Source of the DNA: Acidimicrobiales bacterium
GTDB lineage: Bacteria; Actinomycetota; Acidimicrobiia; Acidimicrobiales; JADJXE01
Assembly: GCA_016716005.1 (NCBI GenBank)
Contig: JADJXE010000004.1
Coordinates: 1-35,143 of the forward strand
Direction of reading: 5' to 3'
Length of the DNA stretch: 35,143 nt
The notes under the pieces are model-generated. The model did no database searches, was not told where the DNA came from, and was given only the letters and a program-made list of their open reading frames with translations. A program made the translations under genes and the position numbers. Positions 17,134 through 24,306 of this stretch are shown in pieces; position 1 is the first letter of the stretch; each line of letters opens with the position of its first letter.

Positions 17134-17984
17134 GCACCAGCTTCCCGACGTCGCTCGACACGCTGACCAACCCGACGTCCGCCGACTATCTCGACACCGC
17201 GGGCGTCCTGCACGACGAACAGCACGCCAACGCCAACGACTCGATCGAAGCCCTCCAGGCGAAGGTGGGCGTCGACTCCTCAGCGGTGACGACGTCGCAC
17301 GACTACAAGCTGCGGGTGGCGAACGCCTGGAGCGGCGTCATCTCCGCCGGCAACGTCAAGCGCGGGACGGGCTCGCCGGAGGGGGCGGTCACCGGCAACG
17401 TCGGCGACATCTACATGCGAACCGACGGCGCCGCCGGCACCGCCTTCTACGTCAAGGAGAGCGGCACGGGCAACACCGGCTGGCGTGCCCTGACCGACGA
17501 CGTCGCCAAGAGCGTGGTGACGACGAAGGGCGACCTGATCGTCGCGACAGCGTCGGCGATGCCGGCCCGCCTAGCCGTCGGCACCGACGGCTACGTCCTC
17601 AACGCCCGCGCCTCCGCTACGCCGGGTGTCGCCTGGCGGGCCCTCACCTCCTGGCACTCCCACACGTTCGCGATCCCCGGGACCATCGACGCCGGCACCT
17701 ACAAGGTGCCCTTCTTCGTGCCCGTCCACACGGGGACGACCGTCAAGCTGGTGTCCTGCCGGCATCGGATCAACGGCGGCACCAGCGCCACCTGCAAGCT
17801 GACGATCAACGGCTCGGACGCCACCGGGTTCACCGCCATGTCGGTCACCACGTCCAGCGGGCACACCGACCCGGCGGACGTGGCGCTCGCCGACGGCGAC
17901 CTGATCGCCCTCGTCGTCACCGCCGTCGACGCCGCACCCACCGACCTGACCGTGTCACTAATCCTCGAGACGACGTACATCTGA
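17130..17984 (+). CDS. Tail fibre protein 1
   Basis: A 284-residue fibre. The N-terminal 50 residues (SFPTSLDTLTNPTSADYLD...HDEQHANANDSIEALQAKVG) form a module shared with the gene at 19647 and are probably the attachment to the tail. A middle segment VTTKGDLIVATASAMPARLAVGTDGYVL is a motif widespread in phage fibres. The C-terminal 110 residues are β-rich and probably the distal or receptor-binding part. The start overlaps the preceding stop. Confidence 0.8.
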   Translation: MSTSFPTSLDTLTNPTSADYLDTAGVLHDEQHANANDSIEALQAKVGVDSSAVTTSHDYKLRVANAWSGVISAGNVKRGTGSPEGAVTGNVGDIYMRTDGAAGTAFYVKESGTGNTGWRALTDDVAKSVVTTKGDLIVATASAMPARLAVGTDGYVLNARASATPGVAWRALTSWHSHTFAIPGTIDAGTYKVPFFVPVHTGTTVKLVSCRHRINGGTSATCKLTINGSDATGFTAMSVTTSSGHTDPADVALADGDLIALVVTAVDAAPTDLTVSLILETTYI

Positions 17985-18700
17985 TGTCGTACGACAGCGA
18001 GGTTCTCGCCGACTCGCCGTGGGGCTACTGGAAGCTCCAGGACGACGTGGTCGACAGCAGCGGCAACGCCCGCGACGGGACGAAGGGCTCGAACGTCGCC
18101 TATGCGGACGGCCCGCAGACGGGGACGCGTGGGATCGTGCCGGGCGGCGGCACGAACAACACGAACGACGTCGTCGTCTGCCCGCTGTTCAACGTGTCGT
18201 CGGGCGGGACGTTCACGGTGGAGGCGTGGGTGTACGTGCCGGACACGACCGAGTCGGGCGGCTGGGTGGCGTCCGGCCCGGTCGACGGGGTGTCGTGGGT
18301 GTTCGGCGTCGGCAGCGGGGCGACGTTGCCGTCGTGGGGTGGTGGCGGCAACGAGTCCCGCATGTACGCGTACGCGATCGGCGACTACGGCAAGACGACC
18401 GACTTGGGGTCCGGCTGGCTGCACGTCGTCGACGTGGTCACCGCCGGATCGTGGCTGCGCTACGTGGACGGGTCGGCGCCGGACGGGGCGACCGGGCTCG
18501 GTTCGACCGGCACGCTCGCCACGGGTGATCTGAGGATCGGCGGTGTCGCCCACACCGGCAACAACGCCATGCTGTCGAACGCCTGGCGGGTCAGCCGGGT
18601 CGCGGTCTACACGACGGCTCTCGCCAGCGGCCGGGTGTCCGCCCACTACGACGCCCGCACGGCGATGATGCCCGCCGCCGGCTACCACATGGTCATCTGA
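17984..18700 (+). CDS. LamG/concanavalin-like tail lectin 1
   Basis: A 238-residue protein starting in the stop of the fibre gene (TGATG). ADSPWGYWKLQDDVVDSSGNARDGT followed by FTVEAWVYVPD, LHVVDVVTAGSWLRYVDG and WRVSRVAVYTTALASGRVSAHYDA is the LamG/concanavalin A-like sandwich pattern seen in secreted and phage lectins. It lies in the fibre cluster, so binding of a surface sugar is likely. No catalytic residues of glycosidases are evident. Confidence 0.8.
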   Translation: MSYDSEVLADSPWGYWKLQDDVVDSSGNARDGTKGSNVAYADGPQTGTRGIVPGGGTNNTNDVVVCPLFNVSSGGTFTVEAWVYVPDTTESGGWVASGPVDGVSWVFGVGSGATLPSWGGGGNESRMYAYAIGDYGKTTDLGSGWLHVVDVVTAGSWLRYVDGSAPDGATGLGSTGTLATGDLRIGGVAHTGNNAMLSNAWRVSRVAVYTTALASGRVSAHYDARTAMMPAAGYHMVI

Positions 18701-19635
18701 TGGCCGACGACCTGGCGGTGGGCAGGCTGACGGTCGTCGACGGCGCCGACATCCTCGCCGGCGATGTGACGCTGCTCGCCGGGTCGCTGCGCGTCCTCGT
18801 CGGCGGCGTCGAAGCGGCCGACGGGACGTCGACGTTCACAGCGGCCCGCATCGGCTACCTGGCCGCCTTGCCGGACGACGAGCCGTTGCAGGTGGCGGGC
18901 CGGCTGCTCGTCGGCCAACCGTTCGCCGGGTCCGGTGTGGTCGGCGGGGACGTGCAGACGTTCGCGACGTCCGGCCACGCCGCCGTCGAAGGCACCCTGC
19001 GCTGCGACCTGCTCAAAGCGCAGACAGCCATCCAGGTGGCCGGCGTGCAGGTGGTCGGCCCGCAGACCGTCGGCTGGGTCGCCGCCGACGAGGCCGAGAC
19101 GGGCCGGGCGCGGGCCGGGTTCGTCCCTTCCACGGTGACGACCGCGAACCTGGCGAAGGTGCTCGCCGCGCTGATCGACGACCTCGGCGCCCACGGGCTG
19201 CTCGACGTCGTCGCCTACGGCGAGACGCCCTCCGGCGCACCCGAAGGGTTGGGTGTGCCCGCCAACTGGTCGGTGACCGTGTCGGCGAACGTCGCGGCGT
19301 TCGCGTGGCTGGCTGTGGCCGGGGCGACCGGCTACGACGTGGAGGTCGAACCGACCGGCGGCGGTGACGGGTCGTCGCAGTCGACTGTCGAGCTCGGCCT
19401 GACCGTCGCCCTCGCTTCCGGCACCGAGTACCAGGCGCGGGTGCGGGCGGTGGACGCCACCACGTCGGGCGCATGGTCCGACTGGGAGACGTTCACGACG
19501 GGCGTCGCGTCCTCCTGGTTCGACTGGCAGTGGACCGACTACGGCTTCAGCTTGGGCGACTTCTCCTGGTCGCTGAACCTGGGTGGCTACAACTTCTACA
19601 ACAGCGGCCCGTCGACGAAGAATCCGTACGGCTAG
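18700..19635 (+). CDS. Tail protein with C-terminal FN3 domain
   Basis: A 311-residue protein. The N-terminal 110 residues look like β-helix or repeated strands (GRLTVVDGADILAGDVTLLAGSLRVLVGGVEA; LLKAQTAIQVAGVQVV). A helix near 145-165 (NLAKVLAALIDDLGAHGLLD) is followed by an FN3-like domain at about 185-268 (VAAFAWLAVAGATGYDVEVEP...YQARVRAVDATTSGAWSDWETF). The tail end is Trp/Tyr/Phe-rich (SSWFDWQWTDYGFSLGDFSW). Probably part of the tail tip fibre complex; the exact role is unknown. Confidence 0.7.
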   Translation: MADDLAVGRLTVVDGADILAGDVTLLAGSLRVLVGGVEAADGTSTFTAARIGYLAALPDDEPLQVAGRLLVGQPFAGSGVVGGDVQTFATSGHAAVEGTLRCDLLKAQTAIQVAGVQVVGPQTVGWVAADEAETGRARAGFVPSTVTTANLAKVLAALIDDLGAHGLLDVVAYGETPSGAPEGLGVPANWSVTVSANVAAFAWLAVAGATGYDVEVEPTGGGDGSSQSTVELGLTVALASGTEYQARVRAVDATTSGAWSDWETFTTGVASSWFDWQWTDYGFSLGDFSWSLNLGGYNFYNSGPSTKNPYG

Positions 19636-19646
19636 GAGGCCATCTC

Positions 19647-20150
19647 ATGACGACCGCATATCCGGGCGCGCTCGACGCGTTGACGAACCCGACGGCGGCC
19701 GACCCGCTCCACAGCCCGTCGCATTCGGCGCAGCACGCCAACGCCAACGACGCCATCGAAGCCATCCAAGCGGAGCTTGGTGTCGCACCGTCGGGCGCCT
19801 ATGCGACGGTCGCGGCCCGCTTCACGGCGGAGGTGGCGGCGCCAGTCACGGCGCACGGCACGGTCGGTGCCACCGAAACCGTCTCGGCCGCGACCGGCCT
19901 GCACACGTTGACGTTGGACGAGGCGTTGACGTTGACGTGGGCGGACCTGGCTGCCGGACGGTCGTGGGTGCTGGACTTCACGCAGGACGGCTCTGGTGGC
20001 AACTCGATCACCTGGCCGGCGGGCATCAAGTGGGCGGGCGGCACACCGACCCTGCCGACGACGGCGGCAGCCAGGTTCGTGGTGCAGTGCTATGCGACGG
20101 GTGCGACCGACGCGTCTGTGGTTGGCGTGTACGTCGGGGCCTTGTCGTGA
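19647..20150 (+). CDS. Tail fibre protein 2 (paralogous N-terminus)
   Basis: A 167-residue protein with TAGGAGG before ATG. The N-terminal 50 residues (YPGALDALTNPTAADPLHSPSHSAQHANANDAIEAIQAELGV) clearly match those of the fibre at 17130, including LTNPT, QHANAND and IEA.Q. The rest is different and β-rich (LDEALTLTWADLAAGRSWVLDFTQDGSGGNSITWPAGIKWAGG), a common fibre-tip motif. So one anchor module carries two unrelated distal parts. Confidence 0.78.
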   Translation: MTTAYPGALDALTNPTAADPLHSPSHSAQHANANDAIEAIQAELGVAPSGAYATVAARFTAEVAAPVTAHGTVGATETVSAATGLHTLTLDEALTLTWADLAAGRSWVLDFTQDGSGGNSITWPAGIKWAGGTPTLPTTAAARFVVQCYATGATDASVVGVYVGALS

Positions 20151-20935
20151 GGCTGCTCGGCTCGGCGGTGTCGCTGCCGACGGCGAACCTGCGCCACTGG
20201 TGGGATGTGTCGAACGCCTCCTCGTTCACGTTCGGGGTCGGCACGAAGGTCGCCCAGTGGAACGACCTGATCGGCGGCAAGCATTTCGTGCAGGCGACCG
20301 AGGCGGCCCAGCCGGCCCGCACCGGCACGCAGAACGGGCGGTCGACGCTGGTGTTCGGCGGCGATCCGGTCCACATGACCGCGGGCGCTCTCGCCGACTG
20401 GAAGTTCCTGCACAACGGCGACGAATACACGATCATGGCCGCCGTCAAGTTCGGGACGGTCGCCAACCCGGAGGCCATCTACGGGCTTATGGGGACGACG
20501 AGCGGGAACTCGGCTCTTGTGGGCGTCGAGGTGCGGTACGACGACCGGGTCGCGGCTGGGAACAACATGCTGCTCCACCAGGTGTCGTGTGGGTCCGTCG
20601 GGTTCTACGCCGTGTCCTACCAGCCGGCCAACGTGTGTACGGCGGGCGCTTGGCATGTGCTGTTCGTCGGCGCCGACCCTGACAATGCGACGGCTTCGTC
20701 ACGCACGGCCCTGCGGGTCGATGGTGGCGCCGCCTTGGCATCCAACGCGGCGTCGACGGCCGTGTCGACGGCCAACCCGGCCGCCGTGTTGCATCTCGGG
20801 TCGGTCGCCGGCCCGTCCCTCTACATGGTCGGCGAGGTCGCCGAACTGCTCATCTACACCGGCATCCTGTCGGACGCGGTGCGCGATCAGGTCGAGGTGT
20901 ACCTCGCCGCCAAGTGGGCGATCACGGTCGCATGA
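20147..20935 (+). CDS. LamG/concanavalin-like tail lectin 2
   Basis: A 262-residue protein starting at GTG over the previous stop. LRHWWDVSNASSFTFGVGTKVAQWNDLIGGKHFVQA, then YTIMAAVKF, a central strand set and a C-terminal VGEVAELLIYTGILSDAVRDQVEVYLAAKWAI are the hallmarks of a concanavalin-like sandwich with a closing helix, common in phage structural proteins. Like the lectin at 17984 it follows a fibre with the shared anchor, so the anchor-plus-lectin pair occurs twice. Confidence 0.78.
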   Translation: MRLLGSAVSLPTANLRHWWDVSNASSFTFGVGTKVAQWNDLIGGKHFVQATEAAQPARTGTQNGRSTLVFGGDPVHMTAGALADWKFLHNGDEYTIMAAVKFGTVANPEAIYGLMGTTSGNSALVGVEVRYDDRVAAGNNMLLHQVSCGSVGFYAVSYQPANVCTAGAWHVLFVGADPDNATASSRTALRVDGGAALASNAASTAVSTANPAAVLHLGSVAGPSLYMVGEVAELLIYTGILSDAVRDQVEVYLAAKWAITVA

Positions 20936-21516
20936 GCCGATGGTGGGCGGCGCTGCTCCTGCTCGCCGCCTGCCAGGCCGCCGTCACCCATCCGGTCCGA
21001 CCCGGCCCGGTCAGCGTCGAAGTCGTCGAAGCCGCCGGGCCGCTCTGCTCGCACCAGACCATCTCCCGGGCCATGGTCGACGGGTTGGACACCAGCCGCG
21101 TCGAGGTGCGCTGGACGGTCATCCCCACGTTGGACTGCCGCCTGCCCTGGCCCGCCCTGCAGCAGGCCCTCGACCGGACGACCGCCGACGTGGTCGCCGT
21201 CCCGTACGGCAGCGAGGACGGCGCCGGCTGGCTCGACCTGCCGCCGGGTCCGCTCGTCTTGGCGGCTGCCGGCAACCGGCCCGGCCCGCCCATGAACCCA
21301 GCCGCCGACGTGGTGGCGGTGACCGCCGCCTGCCAGGGCGCACAGTGCCTGTGGGCGGCGGACGGCGACCTGCTCGCACCCGCCATGGTGGGCACGGTGT
21401 GGGGCGCCACGTCCGGCGCGACCGTCGCCGCCGCCGTGTGGGCCGCCGACCAGGCGGCCCGCTGCCAGACGATCGAGCTGCCACGGGCCGTCCACCCGGC
21501 GCTCCCATGCCCATGA
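20932..21516 (+). CDS. Lipoprotein with divergent subtilisin-like (S8) fold
   Basis: A 194-residue protein. Residues 1-14 are a lipoprotein signal (WWAALLLLAACQA, lipobox LAAC, lipidation at C14). The rest follows the order of a subtilase core: VSVEVVEAAG (27-36) where families have V.VAVIDTG, with E33 at the catalytic Asp position; CSHQTISRAMVDGL (39-52) at the GHGTHVAG site, H41; ADVVAVPYGS (85-94) at ..DVINMSLG; PLVLAAAGN (107-115) with oxyanion N115; GATSGATVAAA (158-168) at the GTSMATPHVAG Ser site, S161. Six further cysteines could form disulfides. The alignment is by eye. It is unusually short, and the Asp-to-Glu change may weaken or abolish activity. The start overlaps the lectin stop; the endolysin gene follows 13 bases after its stop. 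Confidence 0.6.
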   Translation: MSRWWAALLLLAACQAAVTHPVRPGPVSVEVVEAAGPLCSHQTISRAMVDGLDTSRVEVRWTVIPTLDCRLPWPALQQALDRTTADVVAVPYGSEDGAGWLDLPPGPLVLAAAGNRPGPPMNPAADVVAVTAACQGAQCLWAADGDLLAPAMVGTVWGATSGATVAAAVWAADQAARCQTIELPRAVHPALPCP

Positions 21517-21529
21517 TCCGAGACGGCCA

Positions 21530-22900
21530 GTGACCCCGATCGCCGGGCCGCCCCGAGCCACGGCCGGCGAGGCGGCAGCGTGGGCTCACACCCGCGGCGC
21601 GCACCCCCTCGTCGACGGTGTCGCCCCGCTCTACTGGACGTACGCCCCGCAGATCGGCATCCGCCCCGAGGTCGCCTTCTGCCAGGCCATGCTGGAAACC
21701 GGCTGGCTGACGTTCGGTGTCGGCACAGCCGACGGTCGAGGGGTCGACGCCGGCTGGCACAACCCGTGCGGGCTGAAGGTCGCCGCTCCGAACCCGGCGG
21801 CGCATCCCGACGCCCCCGAGCAGCACCAGCGGTTCCCGACGTGGGAAGCCGGGGTGCGCGCCCACCTCGCGCACCTCGCCGTCTACGCCGGGCTGAAAGC
21901 CCCGCCCGGCTGGGCGGCGCCCCGCACAGCCGCCCCGTGGTTCCGCAGCGACCGCTGGGGCAAGGCGACCACCGTCGAACAGCTGGGCGGCCAGTGGGCG
22001 CCCTCCCCCGGCTACGGGACCCGCCTGGCCGTGCTCGTCGCCAGCCTGGCCGACACCACCCCACCAGACGAGGAGCAGCCCGTGGTCCCCGGCCTCACCC
22101 TGATCACCCGCAGCCAGATGGGCTGGCCGGCCACGGCGGCCGCACCCATCGACCCGCAGCGCCTCGAGCACTTCGCCGTCCACTACTCGACCGGCCGGAC
22201 GCTCGGCGGGCACTCCGACTCGACCGGCGACATCGTTGCCTGGTGGGCGAACATCCGCGGCTACCACATGGGCCCGGAGCGGCGCTATGTGGACGTCGCC
22301 TACAACTGGGCGGTCGCCCGCCACCCCGACGATCCGGAGCAGGCGATCATCCTCGAAGGACGCGGGGAGGGACGCCAGGGCGGCCACACCCTCAACTGGA
22401 ACTCGAAGGCTGTCGCCGCCTGCTTCCTCGGGGGCGACGACCCGGCCGTGTGGGATACGACCCCGGGGGTCGCCCGGGCGTTCGACTGGCTGATCCGCCT
22501 GCGCGAGTTCGTGACGCTGCGCCGCCCCCACCTGTCGGTGCGAGGCCACCGCGAGTTCCCCGGCCAGTCGACGTCGTGCCCGGGCGACGAGCTGCTGCGC
22601 TGGCTGCACGCCGGCCGGCCTGTCGCCCCCTACCCGGGCGTCGGCACCGCCGGCTTCGGGACTGTGCCCGTCCTCCCCCCGGCGGCCGCGGGGCAGCCCA
22701 CGTTGCGGCGGGGTGACAGCGGGCCGGCCGTGACCCTCCTGCAGCAGCGGCTCGTCGTGCACGGCTGGGGGCTGCTCCTCGGCCCGGTCGACGGCCAGTT
22801 CGGCCGGCGCACCGAAGAAGTGGTCCGCCACCACCAGTACGCCAACGGCCTCCCCGTCGACGGGGTGTGCGGGCCGGAGACGTGGGGCACTCTCCTGTGA
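21530..22900 (+). CDS. Endolysin: glucosaminidase + PGRP amidase + PG-binding domain
   Basis: A 456-residue lysin in three parts. Residues about 25-175 are glucosaminidase-like (EVAFCQAMLETGWLTFG with probable catalytic E56; WHNPCGLKV; FPTWEAGVRAHLAHLAVYA). Residues about 195-365 are a PGRP/Amidase_2 domain with Zn ligands H218 (HFAVHYS), H340 (RGHREFPG) and C350 (STSCPG) and YNW at 259-260. Residues 388-456 are a PG_binding_1 domain (LRRGDSGPAVTLLQQRL; VDGQFGRRTEEVVRHHQ). The GTG start lies shortly after the lipoprotein gene. It cuts both glycan and peptide bonds of peptidoglycan at lysis. Confidence 0.92.
   Translation: MTPIAGPPRATAGEAAAWAHTRGAHPLVDGVAPLYWTYAPQIGIRPEVAFCQAMLETGWLTFGVGTADGRGVDAGWHNPCGLKVAAPNPAAHPDAPEQHQRFPTWEAGVRAHLAHLAVYAGLKAPPGWAAPRTAAPWFRSDRWGKATTVEQLGGQWAPSPGYGTRLAVLVASLADTTPPDEEQPVVPGLTLITRSQMGWPATAAAPIDPQRLEHFAVHYSTGRTLGGHSDSTGDIVAWWANIRGYHMGPERRYVDVAYNWAVARHPDDPEQAIILEGRGEGRQGGHTLNWNSKAVAACFLGGDDPAVWDTTPGVARAFDWLIRLREFVTLRRPHLSVRGHREFPGQSTSCPGDELLRWLHAGRPVAPYPGVGTAGFGTVPVLPPAAAGQPTLRRGDSGPAVTLLQQRLVVHGWGLLLGPVDGQFGRRTEEVVRHHQYANGLPVDGVCGPETWGTLL
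22071..22084 (+). promoter_or_regulatory. Candidate internal ribosome site in the endolysin gene
   Basis: AGGAG at 22071-22075 stands six bases before an in-frame GTG at 22082 (codon 185), in the linker between glucosaminidase and amidase. Starting here would give a 272-residue amidase plus cell-wall-binding product. Internal starts of this type are known in some other endolysins; use here is inference. Confidence 0.4.
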
Positions 22901-23247
22901 CGGCCACCCTCGCGGTCGCGCAGGTGTCGGAGGGCCTCATCGTCCTCGCCCTGTCCACCATGGCCACCGTCGCCGTCGCCCTCGTCGGCTACGCGTTGAA
23001 GAAGAGCGTCGACCTGACCGCCGGCCTGGCCCGGGTCACCGCCGTCATGGAACGACTCGACAGGGAGATCGAGGCGCGCCACGAGGACCACGAACGGCGC
23101 CTCTCCATCGTCGAGCAGGTCCTCGTAAGCCGCCTGCCGGTGTTCGACAAGGCGAACATCGGCCTCGAACCGCTGGTGCCGGCGTCGCAGCAGCCGGACC
23201 CGACTGAGACGGCGGTGCCGCACCTTCGGGGAGGCCAGCATCCGTGA
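22897..23247 (+). CDS. Membrane protein with coiled coil, lysis cassette
   Basis: A 116-residue protein starting at GTG in the endolysin stop. One transmembrane helix at about residues 12-34 (EGLIVLALSTMATVAVALVGYAL) is followed by a charged coiled coil (TAVMERLDREIEARHEDHERRL). The layout fits a holin partner or other lysis accessory. No family is recognised with certainty. Confidence 0.65.
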   Translation: MTATLAVAQVSEGLIVLALSTMATVAVALVGYALKKSVDLTAGLARVTAVMERLDREIEARHEDHERRLSIVEQVLVSRLPVFDKANIGLEPLVPASQQPDPTETAVPHLRGGQHP

Positions 23248-23435
23248 CCGACACCCGCACGATCCGACTGGTCGTCCTGTTCCTCGGCGTGGCCACGCTG
23301 CTCGGGATCAGCGCGATCGCCAGCCTCGCGTTCACCGACCATCCGGTGCCCGAGTCGCTGACCACGCTGACCGGCACGACCGCCGGCGCGCTCGGCGCGC
23401 TGCTCGCCTCGACCCGCAGCACCCCGACGCCGTGA
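23244..23435 (+). CDS. Small two-helix holin
   Basis: A 63-residue protein starting at GTG over the preceding stop. Two hydrophobic segments: residues 8-30 (RLVVLFLGVATLLGISAIASLAF) and about 38-56 (SLTTLTGTTAGALGALLAS), separated by a turn with DHPVPE. The pattern of IPESL-T-L-G-A-A-L is typical of short actinophage holins. It probably forms the membrane holes that release the endolysin or collapse the membrane potential. Confidence 0.72.
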   Translation: MTDTRTIRLVVLFLGVATLLGISAIASLAFTDHPVPESLTTLTGTTAGALGALLASTRSTPTP

Positions 23436-23680
23436 GCGGCTGGACGGCCGGCTGGCTGCTGTGGGCCGTCGCGCTCGCCGGGACGTTCGCCGGGCTCGAA
23501 TGGCGGGCCCTCCGCGCCCGACGCGACGTCGACGGCGACGGCCACACCGACCGGACCGGCACGACGCTGTCCGAGCAGGTGTGGTGGCTGCGCCGCCGCC
23601 ACCCGATCGCCGTCCGGATGGCGCTCGGCGGGTTCCTCGCCTGGCTCGCCTGGCATCTGACCCTGGGAGGACCACCATGA
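23432..23680 (+). CDS. Small membrane protein, lysis cassette
   Basis: An 82-residue protein with GTG start overlapping the holin stop. Two likely membrane segments (WLLWAVALAGTFAGLEW, and ALGGFLAWLAWHLTLG) flank a basic loop with DVDGDGHTDRTGT, which resembles a Ca-binding DxDGDG loop but may be chance. The third membrane protein in the cassette; a second holin or antiholin is possible. Confidence 0.65.
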   Translation: MSGWTAGWLLWAVALAGTFAGLEWRALRARRDVDGDGHTDRTGTTLSEQVWWLRRRHPIAVRMALGGFLAWLAWHLTLGGPP

Positions 23681-23820
23681 GCGACCGCGACGACCAGCCC
23701 CGCACCCCGCCGACCGTCGACGTCGCCGCGCTCGCCCAGTGCGCGTCCTGCCTGCGCGACGTCGACGAGCCGGGCCCCGACGACGTGTGCGCCTCCTGCT
23801 ACCGGCCGTCCGATGCCTGA
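23677..23820 (+). CDS. Zinc-ribbon mini protein
   Basis: A 47-residue protein with GGGAGG before ATG. Two knuckles CASC and CASC, 14 residues apart, form a rubredoxin or zinc-ribbon-like site (QCASCLRDVDEPGPDDVCASCYRP). N-terminal part is disordered. Function unknown. It is last but one in the late operon before the terminator hairpin. Confidence 0.65.
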   Translation: MSDRDDQPRTPPTVDVAALAQCASCLRDVDEPGPDDVCASCYRPSDA

Positions 23821-24019
23821 CCGCCGAGACGTCGTCCACGTCCGCCTGGCCCGCGACGGAGGGTTCTACTGGCGGCGCTGCGACGGCCACAACGGCCTGG
23901 AGAAGTCCCGCTCGTCCGAGACGTACGCGCGGCGCAGCCACGCCCTTGACCAGGCCATCCGGCTGAACCCGGACTGCGACGTGATCTTCGACTCGCCCGG
24001 CACCGACAACGGCCCGTAG
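23813..24019 (+). CDS. Small YegP/DUF1508-like protein
   Basis: A 68-residue protein overlapping the zinc-ribbon gene by eight bases. VHVRLARDGGFYWRRCDGHNGLEKSRSSETYARRSHALDQAI recalls the DUF1508 (YegP) ββα unit, with its FYWR..D.NG.....SE.Y.....A..AI pattern. It is a single unit. The role of that family in phages is unknown. It is the last + strand gene before the hairpin at 24084. Confidence 0.6.
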   Translation: MPDRRDVVHVRLARDGGFYWRRCDGHNGLEKSRSSETYARRSHALDQAIRLNPDCDVIFDSPGTDNGP

Positions 24020-24083
24020 GTTCCCGCAACGGCCCCCAAGTTCCCCTGCCCCCACCCCTGGCACCCGAAGGGCAGGACGCACA

Positions 24084-24113
24084 GCACCCCCCAGCCTCCG
24101 GGTTGGGGGGTGC
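24084..24113. terminator. Strong hairpin between converging operons
   Basis: A perfect 10-base inverted repeat, GCACCCCCCA (24084-24093) and TGGGGGGTGC (24104-24113), with a 10-base loop. It lies between the end of the late + operon (24019) and the converging - strand genes (stop at 24122), the expected place for a bidirectional terminator. No U-run follows, which is normal in high-GC genomes. Confidence 0.75.
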
Positions 24114-24121
24114 CTGCGCGT

Positions 24122-24265
24122 CTAGAGCAGGTTCAGCAGCCAGCCGTTGACCGGGCTGTCACCGGCAGCGGCGAACAGGGCGCAGCAGACAGCGACCACG
24201 ACGGCAAGCAGCACCATCGGATGTGCGGCCGCACCTTCGCCGATCTTGTCGAAGGTCATCCTCAT
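24122..24265 (-). CDS. Tiny membrane protein downstream of integrase
   Basis: A 47-residue frame on the - strand, starting MRMTFDKIGEGAAAHP and ending in NGWLLNLL before a TAG. Residues 17-36 (MVLLAVVVAVCCALFAAAG) are a clear transmembrane segment. It lies 41 bases after the integrase gene in the same direction, with CAGAGG just before ATG, and ends eight bases before the terminator hairpin. It could be expressed in lysogens with the integrase; function unknown. Confidence 0.5.
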   Translation of the reverse strand: MRMTFDKIGEGAAAHPMVLLAVVVAVCCALFAAAGDSPVNGWLLNLL

Positions 24266-24306
24266 GCCTCTGGTATGCACCCGACCCGGGCGAGAGTCAA
24301 GAACGT

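Noticed and set aside
13325..17170. A 1281-codon frame on the - strand opposite the tail hub
   Set aside because: Antisense shadow of the hub gene with FN3 domains on the + strand.
23432..23680. DxDGDG stretch as a functional calcium-binding EF-hand
   Set aside because: A single short match in a small membrane protein; no supporting helices around it.
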